A DNA stretch of 64,000 nt from Quercus robur (taxonomy: Eukaryota; Streptophyta; Magnoliopsida; Fagales; Fagaceae), in assembly GCF_932294415.1 (NCBI RefSeq), contig NC_065538.1, forward strand, positions 74,687,834 through 74,751,833. The letters run 5' to 3'. The translations under genes and the position numbers were made by a program. The notes beneath the pieces are model-generated. The model saw only the letters and a list, made by a program, of their open reading frames with translations, was not told where the DNA came from and searched no databases. This document shows, piece by piece, positions 1 to 12,769 of the stretch (positions are counted from its first letter, which is position 1; each line of letters starts with the position of its first letter).

Positions 1-1097
1 AGATCTGCATCTTCAGAAAGTTCCCCATCAGAAGGGTTCTCTTCAACAGATATGCTCTCATCAACTACAGCAGTAGCAGTGAAAGCAAGGAAGTTTCCAT
101 CCTCATCACAATCAGACTCATGATCAGAAACTTCACCATCACTAAGGGTTACAGCCATAGCCTTACCCATAGATTTCAAATAGGTTGGACATTCAGATTT
201 CATGTGTCAATACCCTTGACATCCAAAACATTGAGAGCCCAAAGAATTATTGGAAGATTGACCTTCTCTTTCTCTAGGTTTATCATTGTTATTAACCTTA
301 GTGGGATCATGTTTCCTAAAATTTCTAGGTTCAGCAGTGTTTATGCCTCTTGCCTTTCTATTGTTATTCCTGAGAAAGTTTTTAAACTTCTTGGCAAGAT
401 AGGCAATCTCTGTAGCAGAGAGCTCATCATCAAATCCACCACTATTAACATCATCAACTGACTTAAGAGCCATTGATTTGGATTTGGTAGTTTTGGGTAG
501 ATCCAACTCATAGGATTGAAGAGATCCTACAAGCTCATCAACAGGGATGGAGTCCACATCCTTACTTTCAGTAATGGCAGTCACCTTGGGTCTAAAGTCC
601 TCAGTCAAAGATCTAAGAATCTTCCTAACAATTTTAGGTTGATCATAGATTTCACCCAAGTTAAAAGCAGAATTAACAATATCATTCAGTTTAGCATAGA
701 ATTCATCAAAAGATTCATCATCAGACATCCTAATGCATTCAAATTTAGAAGTCAATTGCTGCAATTTATTTATTTTGACAGCCTTCGTGCCTTCATGCAC
801 AGTTTGAAGGATATTCCAAGCAGTATGAGCGATCTCAACATTCGAGATTCTCTTAAATTCCTCCATAGAAACAGCATTAAAAATCGCATTAATAGCTTTG
901 CTATTAAACGAAACTGCTTCTTTCTGAGAAGTTTGCCACTCACTAACAGGAGTAGTGGGCTTCTCCCATCCGTATTCAACGGAGTTCCACACCCTCTCAT
1001 CAATGGATTTCAAGAAAGCTTTCATCCTTACTTTCCAGTAAGCATAATTATTCCCATCAAAGTGAAGAGGAATAACAAGAGAGTGTCCGTGTTCCAT
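1..1097 (-). pseudogene. SIRE/Maximus-type copia gag, partial, one in-frame stop
   Basis: Retrotransposon capsid protein read on the minus strand from the ATG at 1097. The N-terminal stretch FDGNNYAYWKVRMKAFL is the usual start of plant copia gag. A UBN2/gag domain follows at about residues 70-190, with THEG-like VHEGTKAV and KILRSLTEDFRPKVTAI motifs. The frame is open until a TGA at 209-207 that falls inside the first zinc knuckle (CFGCQGY, then stop). Reading on in the same frame restores a sensible acidic gag tail to the window edge, so this is one nonsense change in a longer gag. A GTG/TTG-started extension upstream of 1097 is not needed. The primer site and LTR follow directly on the right, giving the orientation. 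Pol, if present, lies outside the window. Confidence 0.85.
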
Positions 1098-1156
1098 GAC
1101 AACAGGGGTCAAGGATCAGCTCAGTGATCAAAGAATCAACAACAAAAGAGCTACTC

Positions 1157-1168
1157 GCTCTGATACCA
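1157..1168 (-). other. tRNA-iMet primer-binding site of the left copia element
   Basis: The minus strand reads TGGTATCAGAGC, the standard plant primer site complementary to the 3' end of initiator Met-tRNA. It lies two bases inside the LTR end, which fixes the LTR boundary and the minus orientation. Confidence 0.9.
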
Positions 1169-1170
1169 CT

Positions 1171-2021
1171 TGACAGTTTTTTGACCCCTTAAACAATTGA
1201 TTAAACCTAGGTAATTAGCCAAGTTGTTACTTAGTCCAATTAAACAAGTCTAGGTTATCACAATAATAAAGATCAAATCATGCAAAGCAGCGGAAAATAA
1301 ATAACACACGATACGATCACCCAGGAAACCAAACCGGTAAAAACCTGGGGAGGATTTGACCTAGCTATCCTCAAGGTAAACTTGAATCCACTATCTTGAA
1401 AGAATCGAAGTTCATACAAAAGGACTTACAAGCACCCCCGCTCGACTTCCTAATGCTACCAACCAGTAGAACTTACTGATACGACCACGTGCAAGCTCCG
1501 AATCCACAGACTCCTTCTTTCTTGGATTCCCACCAGCTACAAGCACCCCCGCTTGTGTATTCTTTAAGCTTTAATGGCAGCAACTGTTTTGATCATCAAG
1601 GTGTAGAGAATATCTCCTCCTTGAAAACCCTAAGTTTGTGTAAAGGAAAGCTCCTCTAGATCTCACAAGAGATTTACACAAACCGCAATATGAGCAACAC
1701 TAAAACGTGGCTAGGGTCTGCCTTTTATACTTAGGACAAATAAGAAACCCTAAAAACATTTTAAAACAACTAGGGCTGAGTTGGAAAATTCTGCAGAAAA
1801 GCGATCTGCCCAAGCTTCGATCGGTCGAGCCTAAGCTTCGATCGATCGAGCCAGGCCGAAAGCCATAGTGCTTTCTGCTTTACACTCGATTCCAACTTTA
1901 CATTGACATACAACTTTGAGCTAGTTTTAAATACTTCTAAACACATTGTTTTGATCATGGTTTGCCAACAATACAAATTAGAGTTCTAAATACATAAAGT
2001 CCTACACTTTAGAACCTAACA
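1171..2021 (-). repeat. 5' LTR of the left SIRE-like copia element
   Basis: About 851 bp bounded on the minus strand by TGTTAGG... and ...CTGTCA. It aligns over its whole length with the two LTRs at 15292-16147 and 21733-22588. It carries the same TCGATCGATCGA-rich segment at 1818-1856. The partner LTR and target-site duplicate are off the left edge; the base pairs just outside (CTAAT) would be the expected duplicate. Confidence 0.85.
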
Positions 2022-2217
2022 CTAATGCTAATAAGAAAACTCTAAACGACCAGAATAAAGTTAAAATATAAGAGCCAAAAGGAACAAATATCAAGATAAT
2101 ACAATGACCGATAAAGAGAGAAGAATCTCATAACAAACAGTAATTATCAAATAACACTTGTGTGTAAATATCTACACTACAACATTACGTAGATATTAAC
2201 AACAATAACAAACTAAA

Positions 2218-3042
2218 AGCCCATTTGGTTAGGCGGTTTGGCTGGTTAAGCACGCAATTTTTAATGAAAACGCTGATTATAATTTGTTTGGCTAGGAAAT
2301 TTATAAGGAAATGTGTTTTTACAAAACGCCAAAAAAGCGCGTTATCAATTCACAGTATCGGTCAACTTTTTTCAAAACGCTAATTTAAACTGATATCACA
2401 TTCTCCTATTTCACTTGTTTTGGGTTCAAAATATTGAATATACCTTCAAATACATACCCTCCCTTCTCATTAATCTCCTCTATTCTCTATCATCTCAGCC
2501 CCTGCTATTGTGTCACTACCTTGTTTAGTCGTGCACCTATATAGATGATTCGAGTCACGCATCTATCCCACTTTTTATGGGGCAGGGTTCATATTTTTAG
2601 TTTTTCTTTTCTATCATTTTCATTTTTGTTTTGGTTCAATGAGGTGGCACTCTAATTTAACTCCAGGTAAACAAATCCATGTAATGCTGGAATTGGAGTT
2701 GGCATATGGATAACATGCATGAATAATGGTAAATGTTAAGGGCTCGTTTTTATTATTTTATGAATAGTCTACCAAACTTTCAATAAAAGATCAGCAACCA
2801 TTACATTGAAACGGTGAGACTTATGCTACAGCCATAGAGAGGCTAATAGGCTGCAATTTACGATAAGCCCATTATAGTAATTGCACCTATTATCTAAATG
2901 TTCAATGAATAGAAACAACACTTTTCAATATATTTTACCAAACACTTAATTGTGATTTTAAAAGATGTATTTTAAAAACACACTTTTTGAAACCGCTATT
3001 ATTTAAAAACGCCTTTTTTCAAACAGTTTATCTAGATGGGCC
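2218..3042. mobile_element. MITE-like element with imperfect terminal inverted repeats
   Basis: The left end AGCCCATTTGGTTAGGCGG and the reverse complement of the right end GGCCCATCTAGATAAACTG share GCCCAT and then about 70 percent of the next 17 positions. The short sequence CTAAA flanks both sides and could be the target duplicate. The interior has several AACGC/GCGTT motifs and no ORF. The GGGCCCATTTGG type of end is common in hAT-like MITEs, but five matching flank bases is weak support. Confidence 0.45.
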
Positions 3043-4500
3043 CTAAATCAACCACATATCAATGGAAAGTTCAACACCACTTAGTTCCAAGCTCACAAAC
3101 ATGAACAACTGCCTCCATATCATGTACATTTACATGGAATTGGGCCTCAAGGCTTTGGCAACATCAATGCAATATTGTGAATAACCCCCGCCCTTGAGCT
3201 ATGTGCTCTATAAAAGCCTACCGAGGATTATTTTTAAGAAAAAAAAAACCAAACTCAAAAACTAAACATAATAATTTTACAAAATATGTTGCTTTTTTAT
3301 GACTTAATTTTTTTTATAATATATCCCTTCGTAAAATAGACAATATTCAATGTTGTCTACTATTCAAATTTGTGTAGTTTGACTGATTTAAATTTCTTAG
3401 TGCTATATCCAACCAAGAACCATAAATAAAATTAGGAGGAAGGCCGGTTTAAGTGAAGAAAAAATAAAGTCCTCCAAAAAAATTCAAACACGTGTCAATA
3501 GCAAGCATCACCTCCCAAAAACTTGGGCTCTTTTTTTTAGCCAAAAAAAAAAAAAAACCATTTTCAATGCACTTCTTAAATGATCAACTCAATCTAAAAT
3601 ACAAATAGATTGTACAATAATAAGCTTATGAATTGGGGATAGCTCCCACTATTCAATTCAAAGATTCAACTTAAATCAATAAATTGGTAGGACAACCCAG
3701 GGAAAATCATAGAATTAACACTACATGTATTGTGACTTCGAGAAAAAAAAATTGATGAATTGATAATGGTGACGATGATAGAATAAAAATTTATATAAAA
3801 AAAATAATACGAAGAAATTACATGTGTATGCTTTGAAGTTACTAACATCTCTCTCAAAATTTGAAGGAGGAAAATAAAATAAAATATATTAATAAAAATA
3901 ATATATAAAATTTATTATTGATGCAATGATTTCTCTAATATTAAAGTGAAAAAAAAAATATTATTTACTCTCACAATAACTCAAAACATTTACTTAATAT
4001 ATTATATCATCTATACCATTCGGCATCTAGCCACCACTTCCATTCTGGGTTATCATCTCTAACCACCCTCTAAAATTTTGTGGTTATCTATGCTTCTTGC
4101 CCAACACAAAACTTTTTTCCCCACCATTAAACAAAACTTCACAATTTCGCAAATAATTCTTGCCATTTTTTAGAGATCTTAAACCAATCATTTTCATTGC
4201 AGAAACCAAAGTACACACTCAATAGTTTGGCCACTATAAAAAATACAACAAACTGAGTTATAGCAAATCTTGGTAACACAAAATCTCATAAAGGATGTAA
4301 GAACATATTCCAGGAGGTAAAAAAACAACAAATTTTTAATACAAATAGTTAGAGTCTACCTTTTAATTTGGAGTATGTACATGTTTTCTTAAAGAATATA
4401 ATCATATGAAACTTGAAAGCAAGTTCAAAGAATAGGTGTTGTACATAAAAGCCAGTCATTCATTTTAAGTTGGAGAAACAAATCCATCCTGGTTTGTAAA
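3043..4500. other. AT-rich intergenic stretch, no gene seen
   Basis: Short ORFs only, several poly(A) runs (3538-3556, 3740-3760, 3950-3958) and no splice-bounded coding segment or family I recognise on either strand. Confidence 0.6.
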
Positions 4501-4504
4501 GTTG

Positions 4505-5555
4505 TGATTTACAACTATGTTGTTATGTTGACTTTAATTCCGTGTCAAACTTGATTGTATTTCTGTTCATAATTTCCCTATATTTTGTGGGATTTAATAT
4601 AAGAGTGTGAGAGATTGGTGAAGATTCTGTGAAGATGAAGAATTTGCAACTATCTTGCGACTAGCTCGTGAGTGCCAACCCGCAAAAGGCCACATGAGAA
4701 GCACATGCTAAAATTTGAATAGTCTTTGCTAGGTTGGATTTCACAAGTCATTTTACAACTTAGGCCAAGTTGTGAGTGACCAGCGAAACTCTCTGCCTGG
4801 AGTTTTTTGAGTGCGCTTTTTCTCATACCTATACCAACACTATATAAGCCCTCATTACCCATGAAATTGTACGGAGTTTTTTCAAGAAACTTTTAAGAGA
4901 GAAAACCTTAGCTAAACACTTAAGAGTTGGAGATTGTATACCCACAATCATCTACGCCATTTCTCTAAAGTTTTCCTTTACTCCTACCTCTCCATCTACA
5001 CATCCTTGAAAGGTTCTTAACCCAAACACTTACCTCACCCAATTTGAGTGTTGAGAGAAGTTTTGGTGCATATGGGAAGCATTGGAAGAAGCCATTGAGT
5101 GGCAGATGTAATTTGGAGCTGATTGCGGGATCCGGACAACTAGTGAAGACATGGCTTCATGAAGCCCGTTGGTAGCAGGAACTTGGAGGGTTAAAGTACA
5201 TTAGGTAGATTAGGCTTGGAAGGTCTTTTTGATATTCATGTACTCCAACTTCATTTACTAGTGGATTGATTTTGGCTTGAAGGGACACAAAGAGGTTTTT
5301 CGCCAAGTACTTTGGTTTCCTCTTCGATAACACGTCTCGGTGTTATCTTGTGTTTGCATCTCTCTTCCCTACTCTTTAAGCTTTACATTCATTTTTTATT
5401 GTACTTGCTTATGCCTTAGAGTAGTGTTCTGATTTTATTACAATTCATTTACTCTTATTCCGCACTTAGTTAAATTAAAGTAAAAGTAATCAAGCCGTAA
5501 TTTAAAATTGGAGGTCTAAATTAGCTAAAGTGTTTCACACTATTTGATCTTTCAT
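4505..5555 (+). repeat. LTR-like sequence, probable solo or truncated LTR
   Basis: The segment has the order expected of a plant LTR: a TATA box (CTATATAAGCC at about 4840), a leader-like AG-rich tract, and then the U5-type signature in which a 'GGTTTTTCGCCAAGTACTT' tract is followed by 'CACGTCTCGGTGTT' at about 5298-5345. It may end near TTTCACA at 5537. No primer site follows and I could not fix a convincing target duplicate, so the ends are approximate. No coding capacity. Confidence 0.45.
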
Positions 5556-6364
5556 GGTTCAACTGAAAAGGCATAAAAAAAATGACAGTCATATTTTCAA
5601 TTTTTACATCGCACAAAAATTGACATTAAGAAAATAAGGTCAATAAACACTTCTCACCCTATTTAAATCAACAACACGGCATCACATTCCTTACTCATCT
5701 TCCACCTTACCACTCTTCATGTTTTATGACTTCTAGAATAACAACAAAAAATCACTTAGGAATTTTATCAAGCAGCTTGTGTACGTATAAGAAAAACAAC
5801 ACTTAATGAAAGTGGACATCAATGAGAATGATCTTTTACTCTATTTTAAAATAGTAGGACAATAGTCATGAACCACTATAAAACTTCCAAAAAAACTCTA
5901 TAAAAGAGAGAATTTTAAAAAGAAAAAAGAGTACGGTGTTGCAGCAACACCAGCCTCCATGAAACCAATGGTTGTTTTTTCTCTCTCAAGGCCTATGCAA
6001 GCTCCTTTGTGCCTAAAAATTGAAAAACATGGAATGAGGTTTTTGTAGGTACCTATATATTTTTGATACCACATAAATAGGCAAGTTTGGTTAAGAGGTT
6101 AAAAAATTCCATGAACAAAAAATGCATGTATTACAACCATTGCTACCACACTAACATATAACAAACACCTATGGTTATAGTTCACCAGCATTTTATCAAA
6201 CACATGTTCAGCAATCTCAAACAACTATACTAACCAACCCCAAACTTAAAAAAAAAAAAAAAAAAAAATGGTCACAAAATCCAAAATAGCGGTAGCCCCA
6301 ACATAATATTCCATAGGCTATCATATAAGAAAATCCAGAGATTAAAATAATTTATAGAAAGGGA
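5556..6364. other. AT-rich intergenic stretch, no gene seen
   Basis: Low-complexity DNA with a 23-bp poly(A) near 6248-6270. A small perfect hairpin GGTGTTGCAGCAACACC lies at 5936-5952. No coding signal on either strand. Confidence 0.55.
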
Positions 6365-6620
6365 AAACCAATGTAAAATGAAGACGACAATAACACTATA
6401 TATCAAACCAAAACAAACCCAAAATTGAAATCAAATAGAAGAATCCTAAGAAACCAAAAATCCAATAAAAATTGCATAACCAAAAAAGGGAGAAAGAAAA
6501 TCCAAACCAATGTAAAATGAAGAATGACAAAAATGCTATATATATCAAATTAAAACAAACCCAGAATTGAAACCAAATAGAAGAATCCTAGGAAACCAAA
6601 AATCCAATAAATATTGCATA
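6365..6620. repeat. Direct repeat, two ~115-bp units
   Basis: Units at 6365-6478 and 6503-6620 share the order AACCAATGTAAAATGAAG, CTATATATCAAA, AGAAGAATCCTA and CCAATAAA.ATTGCATA with few mismatches. They are separated by a short AG-rich spacer. The offset is 138 bp. Non-coding. Confidence 0.75.
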
Positions 6621-7690
6621 CAGTTGTGAAATTTTAAAGTACTTGCAAGTGTACGAACCATACCGAAGTATGGTTTGACAAGAACGAGATCGAACCCATA
6701 GGGACTTGAATGAACGTAGGAAAATTAATCAAATCTTAACCAAATTAATCCTAATCTAGTTTAATAAAAATTGGTTGTTTTGAAATTAAATAAACTAAAT
6801 AAATAATTAAACTAAGCAAAGATATAATATAAAGCAGTAAAGAGATGTAACAATCTAAAGAAAGGAATTAAGGTTTTGGAATCTGTCTTGTTAATTCATA
6901 TCAGCATATATTTACAATCATTAATTTTTTCCAACTATTGCATGATAATCTAGAAATCAATCTTGCTATCATGAAAAATATTATCATTAAAACTTCTATT
7001 TAAATATCTAAAGCATGCTCAACCCTAATTATAAATTTAGCTACTCAAAGTAATTGAAAGAAAATATAGAAAGAAAATACAAAAATAAAATACTAAACAT
7101 TAAACTAGACAAATAAAATAAAATTAACTGTCATGGAAGAAAACCAAAGAGGTAGCCGCACTCTCCATGTTCAGCCCCCAGCCCTAGCACTAGCCTCCCT
7201 GAATTTTTCTCTAAAGAGCCTTTAAACAGGTCAAGAAATCTTATTACAAGTTGAATTCCCGTTTGGAAAAAATCCCAGATTTTTAAGGTTCTCTTAACTG
7301 ACAATTTTGGCCCATTTAATATCAGATTTCGGACTTTTGGTAAACTACAAAGTTGTAGCCCTTTAAGTTAAATTTCCAGCCCAACTTGAATCATCTGGAT
7401 TGGACATCTGAACCGAAAGTTATGCCGAAAATACTGACTAATGTGCAGGCTGGAATCCTAATCCAAATTGGACTTGAATTTGGTGCAAGTTTCCTTTGAT
7501 TCCTTGCTCCAATTGGACTTAAATTTAATTGGGTTAGCCTTCTTCAACTTCATCATGACCCTTGTAAAAGGAAAGTCTATTAGCTTTTGTTCTCACAAAT
7601 CCACTTATTTAATTCCATTCTCTTACAAAAGACAAATTCACGCAATAAAATTCAATCAAGTACAAAATTGATTATTCAGCATTATTCCAA
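6621..7690. repeat. Unclassified dispersed-repeat-like segment
   Basis: Begins with a 'CTTGCAAGTGTACGAACC ... ATCGAACCCATAGGGACTTG' tract and continues through AT-rich sequence. This resembles non-coding repeat segments seen widely in plant genomes, but I see no terminal repeats or target duplicates here and cannot assign a family. No supported ORF. Confidence 0.35.
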
Positions 7691-8923
7691 AACCAAACAT
7701 AAAATGCATGAATTAACACAAAATGATTATGATAATGCTTTCTAATGATGATATAAATATGCAAAATCAAGTTATTATCAATGCACATCACATACAAAAA
7801 AAAAAAGGGAAAAAGAAAACCCAGTACCATAAATTTCATGATTCTTCTTTGCCATAGCTTTGAAAACAAAGGAAGAAGAAGAAGGCGTGGAAACTCTGCA
7901 AGAAAAAAAAGAAAAAAAAAACTTGAATTAAGAGAACAAAGAAAGAGGCAAAGAAGCGCACATCAAAGCAGTGATTGGGTTTTCTGGATCATTGGAGATG
8001 AAGACTGAAGTGAGAAAGAAGAAGGTTTACTACTTGGGTTTTTAGGTTGGTAATATTCGGGTTTTTGTTTTTGTTTTTCAAAGGTTTTGTGTGTTAATAG
8101 TAAAAATTAAATAATTTTATTTTTGAAAAATGAGGTGTAAAATTGTGGAGGTTGCTAAGTTGAGGTGGCACACTCTCAAAAACTCAACAAATAGTCAAAA
8201 TTTTCGGTTATATAGTATTTATAGATGAACCAAAAAAAAAATAGTAAATTACTTTAATTATATATATATAAATTTTGTGTGGTGTTTTAATTTTCCCTCC
8301 AATTATTAATTGAAAAGTATTGTGTTTATTCTTTTTTAGCTGCAAGTGGATTGTGTATTTTCTTTTTATATTTTTTAAGAGTTAACTCACATGAACTATT
8401 GGTATTTGGTTGTATTATATGGGTTTCTAAATCGTATAGGCATTGGGGAAAAAAAATTGGCATACTAAAAATCACATGTGGAGGCTTCGAAAAAGAAAAA
8501 AAAAACCACACGTGATATTTTTTTTTAATAGAATTTTATTAATTAAGCTAATTAGGACCCACAATCACATGTGGCCTTAAGCAATAGATACTTAGTTACA
8601 ATGATAAGTTTGTGCAAAAGTACCTAAGGCAAAGTATAGTCATCTTAGAATTATCCCCTCAAAAAAAAAAAAAAAATCATCTTAGAATTAAAATTTTATT
8701 AAATAAAAACAATTAAATGAATTTTTGACAATTGTTCATTAAATAACCTATATGGAGTTTTGCATGAAATACAAATTTGAATAATAATATAAACCTATGG
8801 AGAGATTTCATATTCATTTTATTGAAGAAAAATGTATATCATGAAAATTTCAAATTTTATTAGATCTAGAAAGATCAATTCACATATTGCAAACTTAACA
8901 AAGGAAATTTAGGCTCTGTCTAA
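7691..8923. other. AT-rich intergenic stretch, no gene seen
   Basis: Contains a purine-rich tract (7793-7925) and several poly(A/T) runs. No domain or splice pattern recognised. Confidence 0.55.
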
Positions 8924-9059
8924 TCTATATATATATATATATATAATCAAAACCTCTGAAACTCCCACAATTTTCCACGTCAGCATTAAAATTTTTTTTT
9001 TAATTTGATTTATATGTTTTGATTTTCCAACCCATTTACTCACGTCAACATTATTAAAA

Positions 9060-9328
9060 ATAAAAATTAAATCTCATTATTTCCCCCACCAAATACACGT
9101 TACAAAACCATACTTCTTCAAAACCTAAACCTAAAACCGATACTTTTTCAAAATCTCTCTTCTCTTCCCCTAAACCTAAACTCACCCTTTCCTTCCCCCA
9201 AAATCAAAACCCGAAACTCAGATTCTCCCACCATCGCCGCCGCCACCATGGATCACTGCCACTACATCTTTTGGTTTTCCTCTCTATATTATGCAATTCA
9301 TTCTCTACCTGTTATTATTTTCAATTAA
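9060..9328 (+). pseudogene. Possible captured gene 5' end inside the Helitron
   Basis: A CT-rich, UTR-like leader is followed by GCCGCCGCCACCATGG at 9235-9250, an unusually good start context. The ATG at 9248 opens only about 26 codons before a stop, and I recognise no protein. It looks like the 5' UTR plus first codons of a captured gene, but may be chance. Confidence 0.3.
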
Positions 9329-9466
9329 AAATCAAACTCCATACCCAATGCCTAGGTACGCTTGCTTTCCTCTTTCTCTTTTCTCTGAATTTAAGTTTTT
9401 CAATTGAAACCAAATAGAGGAAAGGAGGCCTACTTAATGATGAAAACAGAGGAAATATTTCTCTCT

Positions 9467-9503
<37 letters not shown>

Positions 9504-9760
9504 AGAAATATGATTTAGGTTTTGGTATTGTGGTTTGATTGGTTTTGATTTAGGAAGAACTGATGCTTGACATTGATTTGTAAAGCCTTTGCTTTTTTTA
9601 ATTAGGGTTATTTTAGGCAGGGTACCAATGGTTGTATTTAAAATACAATATGATTTCAATAATTCAAAACCTAACTCAAGCTAATTCTTGCATTGTTGCA
9701 AGAGAGACTAGCTTTGGAACTGATAAACCTTCTATTGGAATTTCAAAAAGTGGAGGTATG

Positions 9761-10639
9761 TGTAGACGACTAAATTTCTAGTTTGAAATAAATCAAACAA
9801 GTAAAATAGTTTCACAAATACGAATTTGTATTAATGATTGTGTGGTACAATTCTCTGAAATTACAAAAGAGTGATCCTCTGATTCGATCTCCTTGCTAGA
9901 CTTATTGATTGGATTTGTGGTAATGTGATTTTGACTTGAACACAAAATATCCTTCAATTTGGTTGAGGGATGGATCGAAGATTGCTGAAACGGAATTACA
10001 ATGAATCTCTGGCTATAAGCTTGTTAGAAATCCTTTGTTCTTCATGTTCTTCGTGTTCTTAATGTGTTCTTCATCTTCGAAGGTTTGTGGTGGAAGTTCT
10101 TCGGGGCTTTAGAAGCTTGGATCCGTAGAGCTTCACTGATTTGTGATTTGTTGATATTTTCAGACACTTTGAGCTTGATTCCCGCAAACTTTAGGATCTA
10201 GGCAGATGGTTTGGATGATTCTGCTTCAAATGTTCTTCGATTTTGGGGTTGAAGTTCTTGAAGGCTTTGAGGTTTGATTCTTGAAGATCTTTTTCACTTT
10301 TGAATCATGGTTCCCTTAAATGTCTTAGGAAGGCTTCTATTTATAGGAGTTTGGGGGTGGGTGAGCGACACGTGGCGGAGTCTGATTGTTGACACATGTC
10401 ACAGCCTGATTGGTCCGCTTATGTCATCATTTACACGTGCTGGACTACTTGTGTCATCGCTTACATGCACTGATGTGTGATTTTTTTTTGGCATGACACT
10501 TGGCAAATTTCTGTTGGTTTCTGAATAGTGATAGCAAAACCTAGCAGCAATACGTGGTGCTTTGTAATTGGCTGTATTTTGTAGACTTGGTAATGTGACG
10601 TGTCAGCTTGTGATAGGTCGGGAATTTTCCCTCTCTACA
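9761..10639. repeat. Solo LTR, 879 bp, with 5-bp target duplication
   Basis: Starts TGTAGACGACTAAATTTC and ends TTTTCCCTCTCTACA, a proper TG...CA unit. It is flanked on both sides by GTATG (9756-9760 and 10640-10644). It aligns along its length with the LTR at 29362-30670. Because the duplicate is intact and there is no internal region, this is a solo LTR left by recombination, nested in the Helitron and therefore younger than it. Confidence 0.9.
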
Positions 10640-11557
10640 GTATGTTAAATTTTGATTACCATATGTTAAATTGTTTTTTTACATCATAATGTCTCTTATA
10701 GTTAGTAATTTATTTGAATTATCGAACCCTATATGCTCAGGCACACATCTGTATGACAAAATGCCTAAAAGAAGTATTGTATCATGTTTGAAATTTCACC
10801 TCAATATCAAAGGATGTAGCTAACCAGTGCCTATAATCTCTCTCTGATTTGTTTCTTTTTTATTTTCTTAGGGCTCAAACTCAAACCCTATCCTCTCTCT
10901 CTAATCTCAACCAAATCCATCACCACTCTCAATTTGCTTTTGTTGCTGATGTTGCATAAGGTAATGTTTTGTATTTAATTCTTTATTATATAATATTTTC
11001 TCAAATTTAGTCAGTGTTTTGAGACGTAGACCAATTCTTTTCTTAGTACTATTTGATTACAATTTAGATGTCATGGAGTCAAACTTAATTTGTGTTGATA
11101 AAATTGTTGATCGGTCGATTACAATTATGCTTGATACTCTATTCATTCTCTAACGTAACAAAAGATGTAAACTATACTTATTAAAGTTGTGTCAATGAAT
11201 TTATGGTTGTAGGGCTTCTTAGTTGGTGTTATTTGAATTGTGGTTAGCCCATGATAGGAAACTTGATGGGATCTAGAATATGAATGATTAATTTTTGGGT
11301 TTGTGGTTTAGTTGTTGCTTTAGTTAAATTTATATCCCACAAAATTTTCCTGCCAGAATTAAATGCAAATTGGATTTTGGGTTTTGGGTTTTATGTGGTC
11401 TTTTAATAATGTGAGTGATTCCAGGCATATACAACCAACACAAAAGATCAACCTCAGGCAGCTTGTTGAGGTAAAAACAAAAACCTATTTTGTGGAGGGC
11501 ATAACCATATAAATAAATTGTTGTATTTGTTATGTTTGTTTTCATATTTAGTGTCAC

Positions 11558-11559
<2 letters not shown>

Positions 11560-11600
<41 letters not shown>

Positions 11601-11785
11601 AGAAAGAAGTTGAATAATATTATTAAAAAAGATTGGCTAAATCAACCTGAAATATAGAAAAAATTTATGGTGGAACATCCTCCATCCACACTAAAAAGTT
11701 TGGAATCCAAACTATGAGCAACAGAGTTCTGTTTTACTATATTGGTAGTTCTAGCAATAATAAGTTGTGCAATGTGATATTGGTA
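11560..11785 (-). mobile_element. 5'-truncated LINE 3' end with 40-nt poly(A)
   Basis: On the minus strand a short RNase H C-terminus remnant reads VWMEDVPP, then a stop, then VDLANL, the usual tail of plant LINE ORF2. It is followed by a 3' UTR and an A40 tail (seen as T at 11560-11599). The left 5' break is somewhere near 11785 and a target duplicate could not be fixed. The protein is broken by stops. Confidence 0.65.
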
Positions 11786-12454
11786 TCACTATTTTTTACT
11801 TTTTTTTTGGTACCCTTGCAAGTTGCAACTTCTTGAAACATATATATATATATATATATATATTATTTAATCACACATCCCTACATTGTGCAATGCTTGA
11901 ATGAATTTTTTAGAAGTTTTCTACTTTTATTTTTTATTGGCCAAAATTTGTGACTTTTTAAAAATAAATAGCAAATATAGTAGGCGAGATCACCATTGAG
12001 AAATTGTAGGCAATGAGAGTTTTAGTAGGGATGGCATTAACAGAACAAGATCCTTGGTCCCTTTGTAAGTGTTTGTTTCCTATTAATTTGTTTCTTCTCT
12101 TTGATTTGTATATTTTTGGGATATGCTTTTGGTGTTATTGAAATTGTTTTGGATATTAGGAATTGAAATTGTCTTGGATCCTGATAAAAGCTTATAGGAG
12201 TTGGGATTGTTAAATTAGCTTCACCATCCCATTTCAGTTTTCAATTTACTCTTCTACCATATTTTTAGAAATTTATGCATATAGGACATAAATAAGAAAA
12301 CTATAAAGTCAGTATTATTATTCAAATGATTATTCAAAATGAAAATGGCATTGACCTTTTTCAAAAGCCAAGAATTTTGTAGGTTTAATCAATATTGTTA
12401 GAGATAGTTGTGGTTCTCCTATATAGCCCATAGTGAATTAATTCCCAAGACCCA

Positions 12455-12769
12455 TTGTGGATGGCTGCTACGGCTCTATTGAGAGCATCACATTTGCTGG
12501 CATTAATTCACTTGCAGGAACCATGCTTTAAGGAGATTTTAGATGTGTTAGAACATATTCATGCTTTTGTGTATTATGCAGAAAATGTATATTATAGGAC
12601 AGTTTCTAAACAGTGTAATAAGTTAAACAATGCTTTGGCTAATCATGCCAAGGAGTTAAGGAACCTATACACTTCGAATATTTCCAATAAAATTCTATCA
12701 CTTTTGATTAATAATAAAATAATAAAACTATTTATTTTAATTCAGTTTTGTTATTTCAAAAAAATATAG
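12455..12769 (+). pseudogene. Short ORF resembling an RNase H C-terminus remnant
   Basis: A 104-codon frame. The part around residues 44-66 (YYRTVSKQCNKLNNALANHA) has the spacing of the last RNase H helix of plant retroelements, where an N..A..LA..A pattern is usual. The tail is AT-rich nonsense. No catalytic residues can be placed, so this is a weak call. The sequence immediately to the right (from about 12770) is shared with block B. Confidence 0.3.

Noticed and set aside
516..1127. 203-codon plus-strand ORF
   Set aside because: Antisense shadow of the copia gag, which has the gag motifs.
9321..9659. 112-codon minus-strand ORF with an (IY)n stretch
   Set aside because: The repeat translates an (AT)n microsatellite and the frame lies in Helitron interior without homology.
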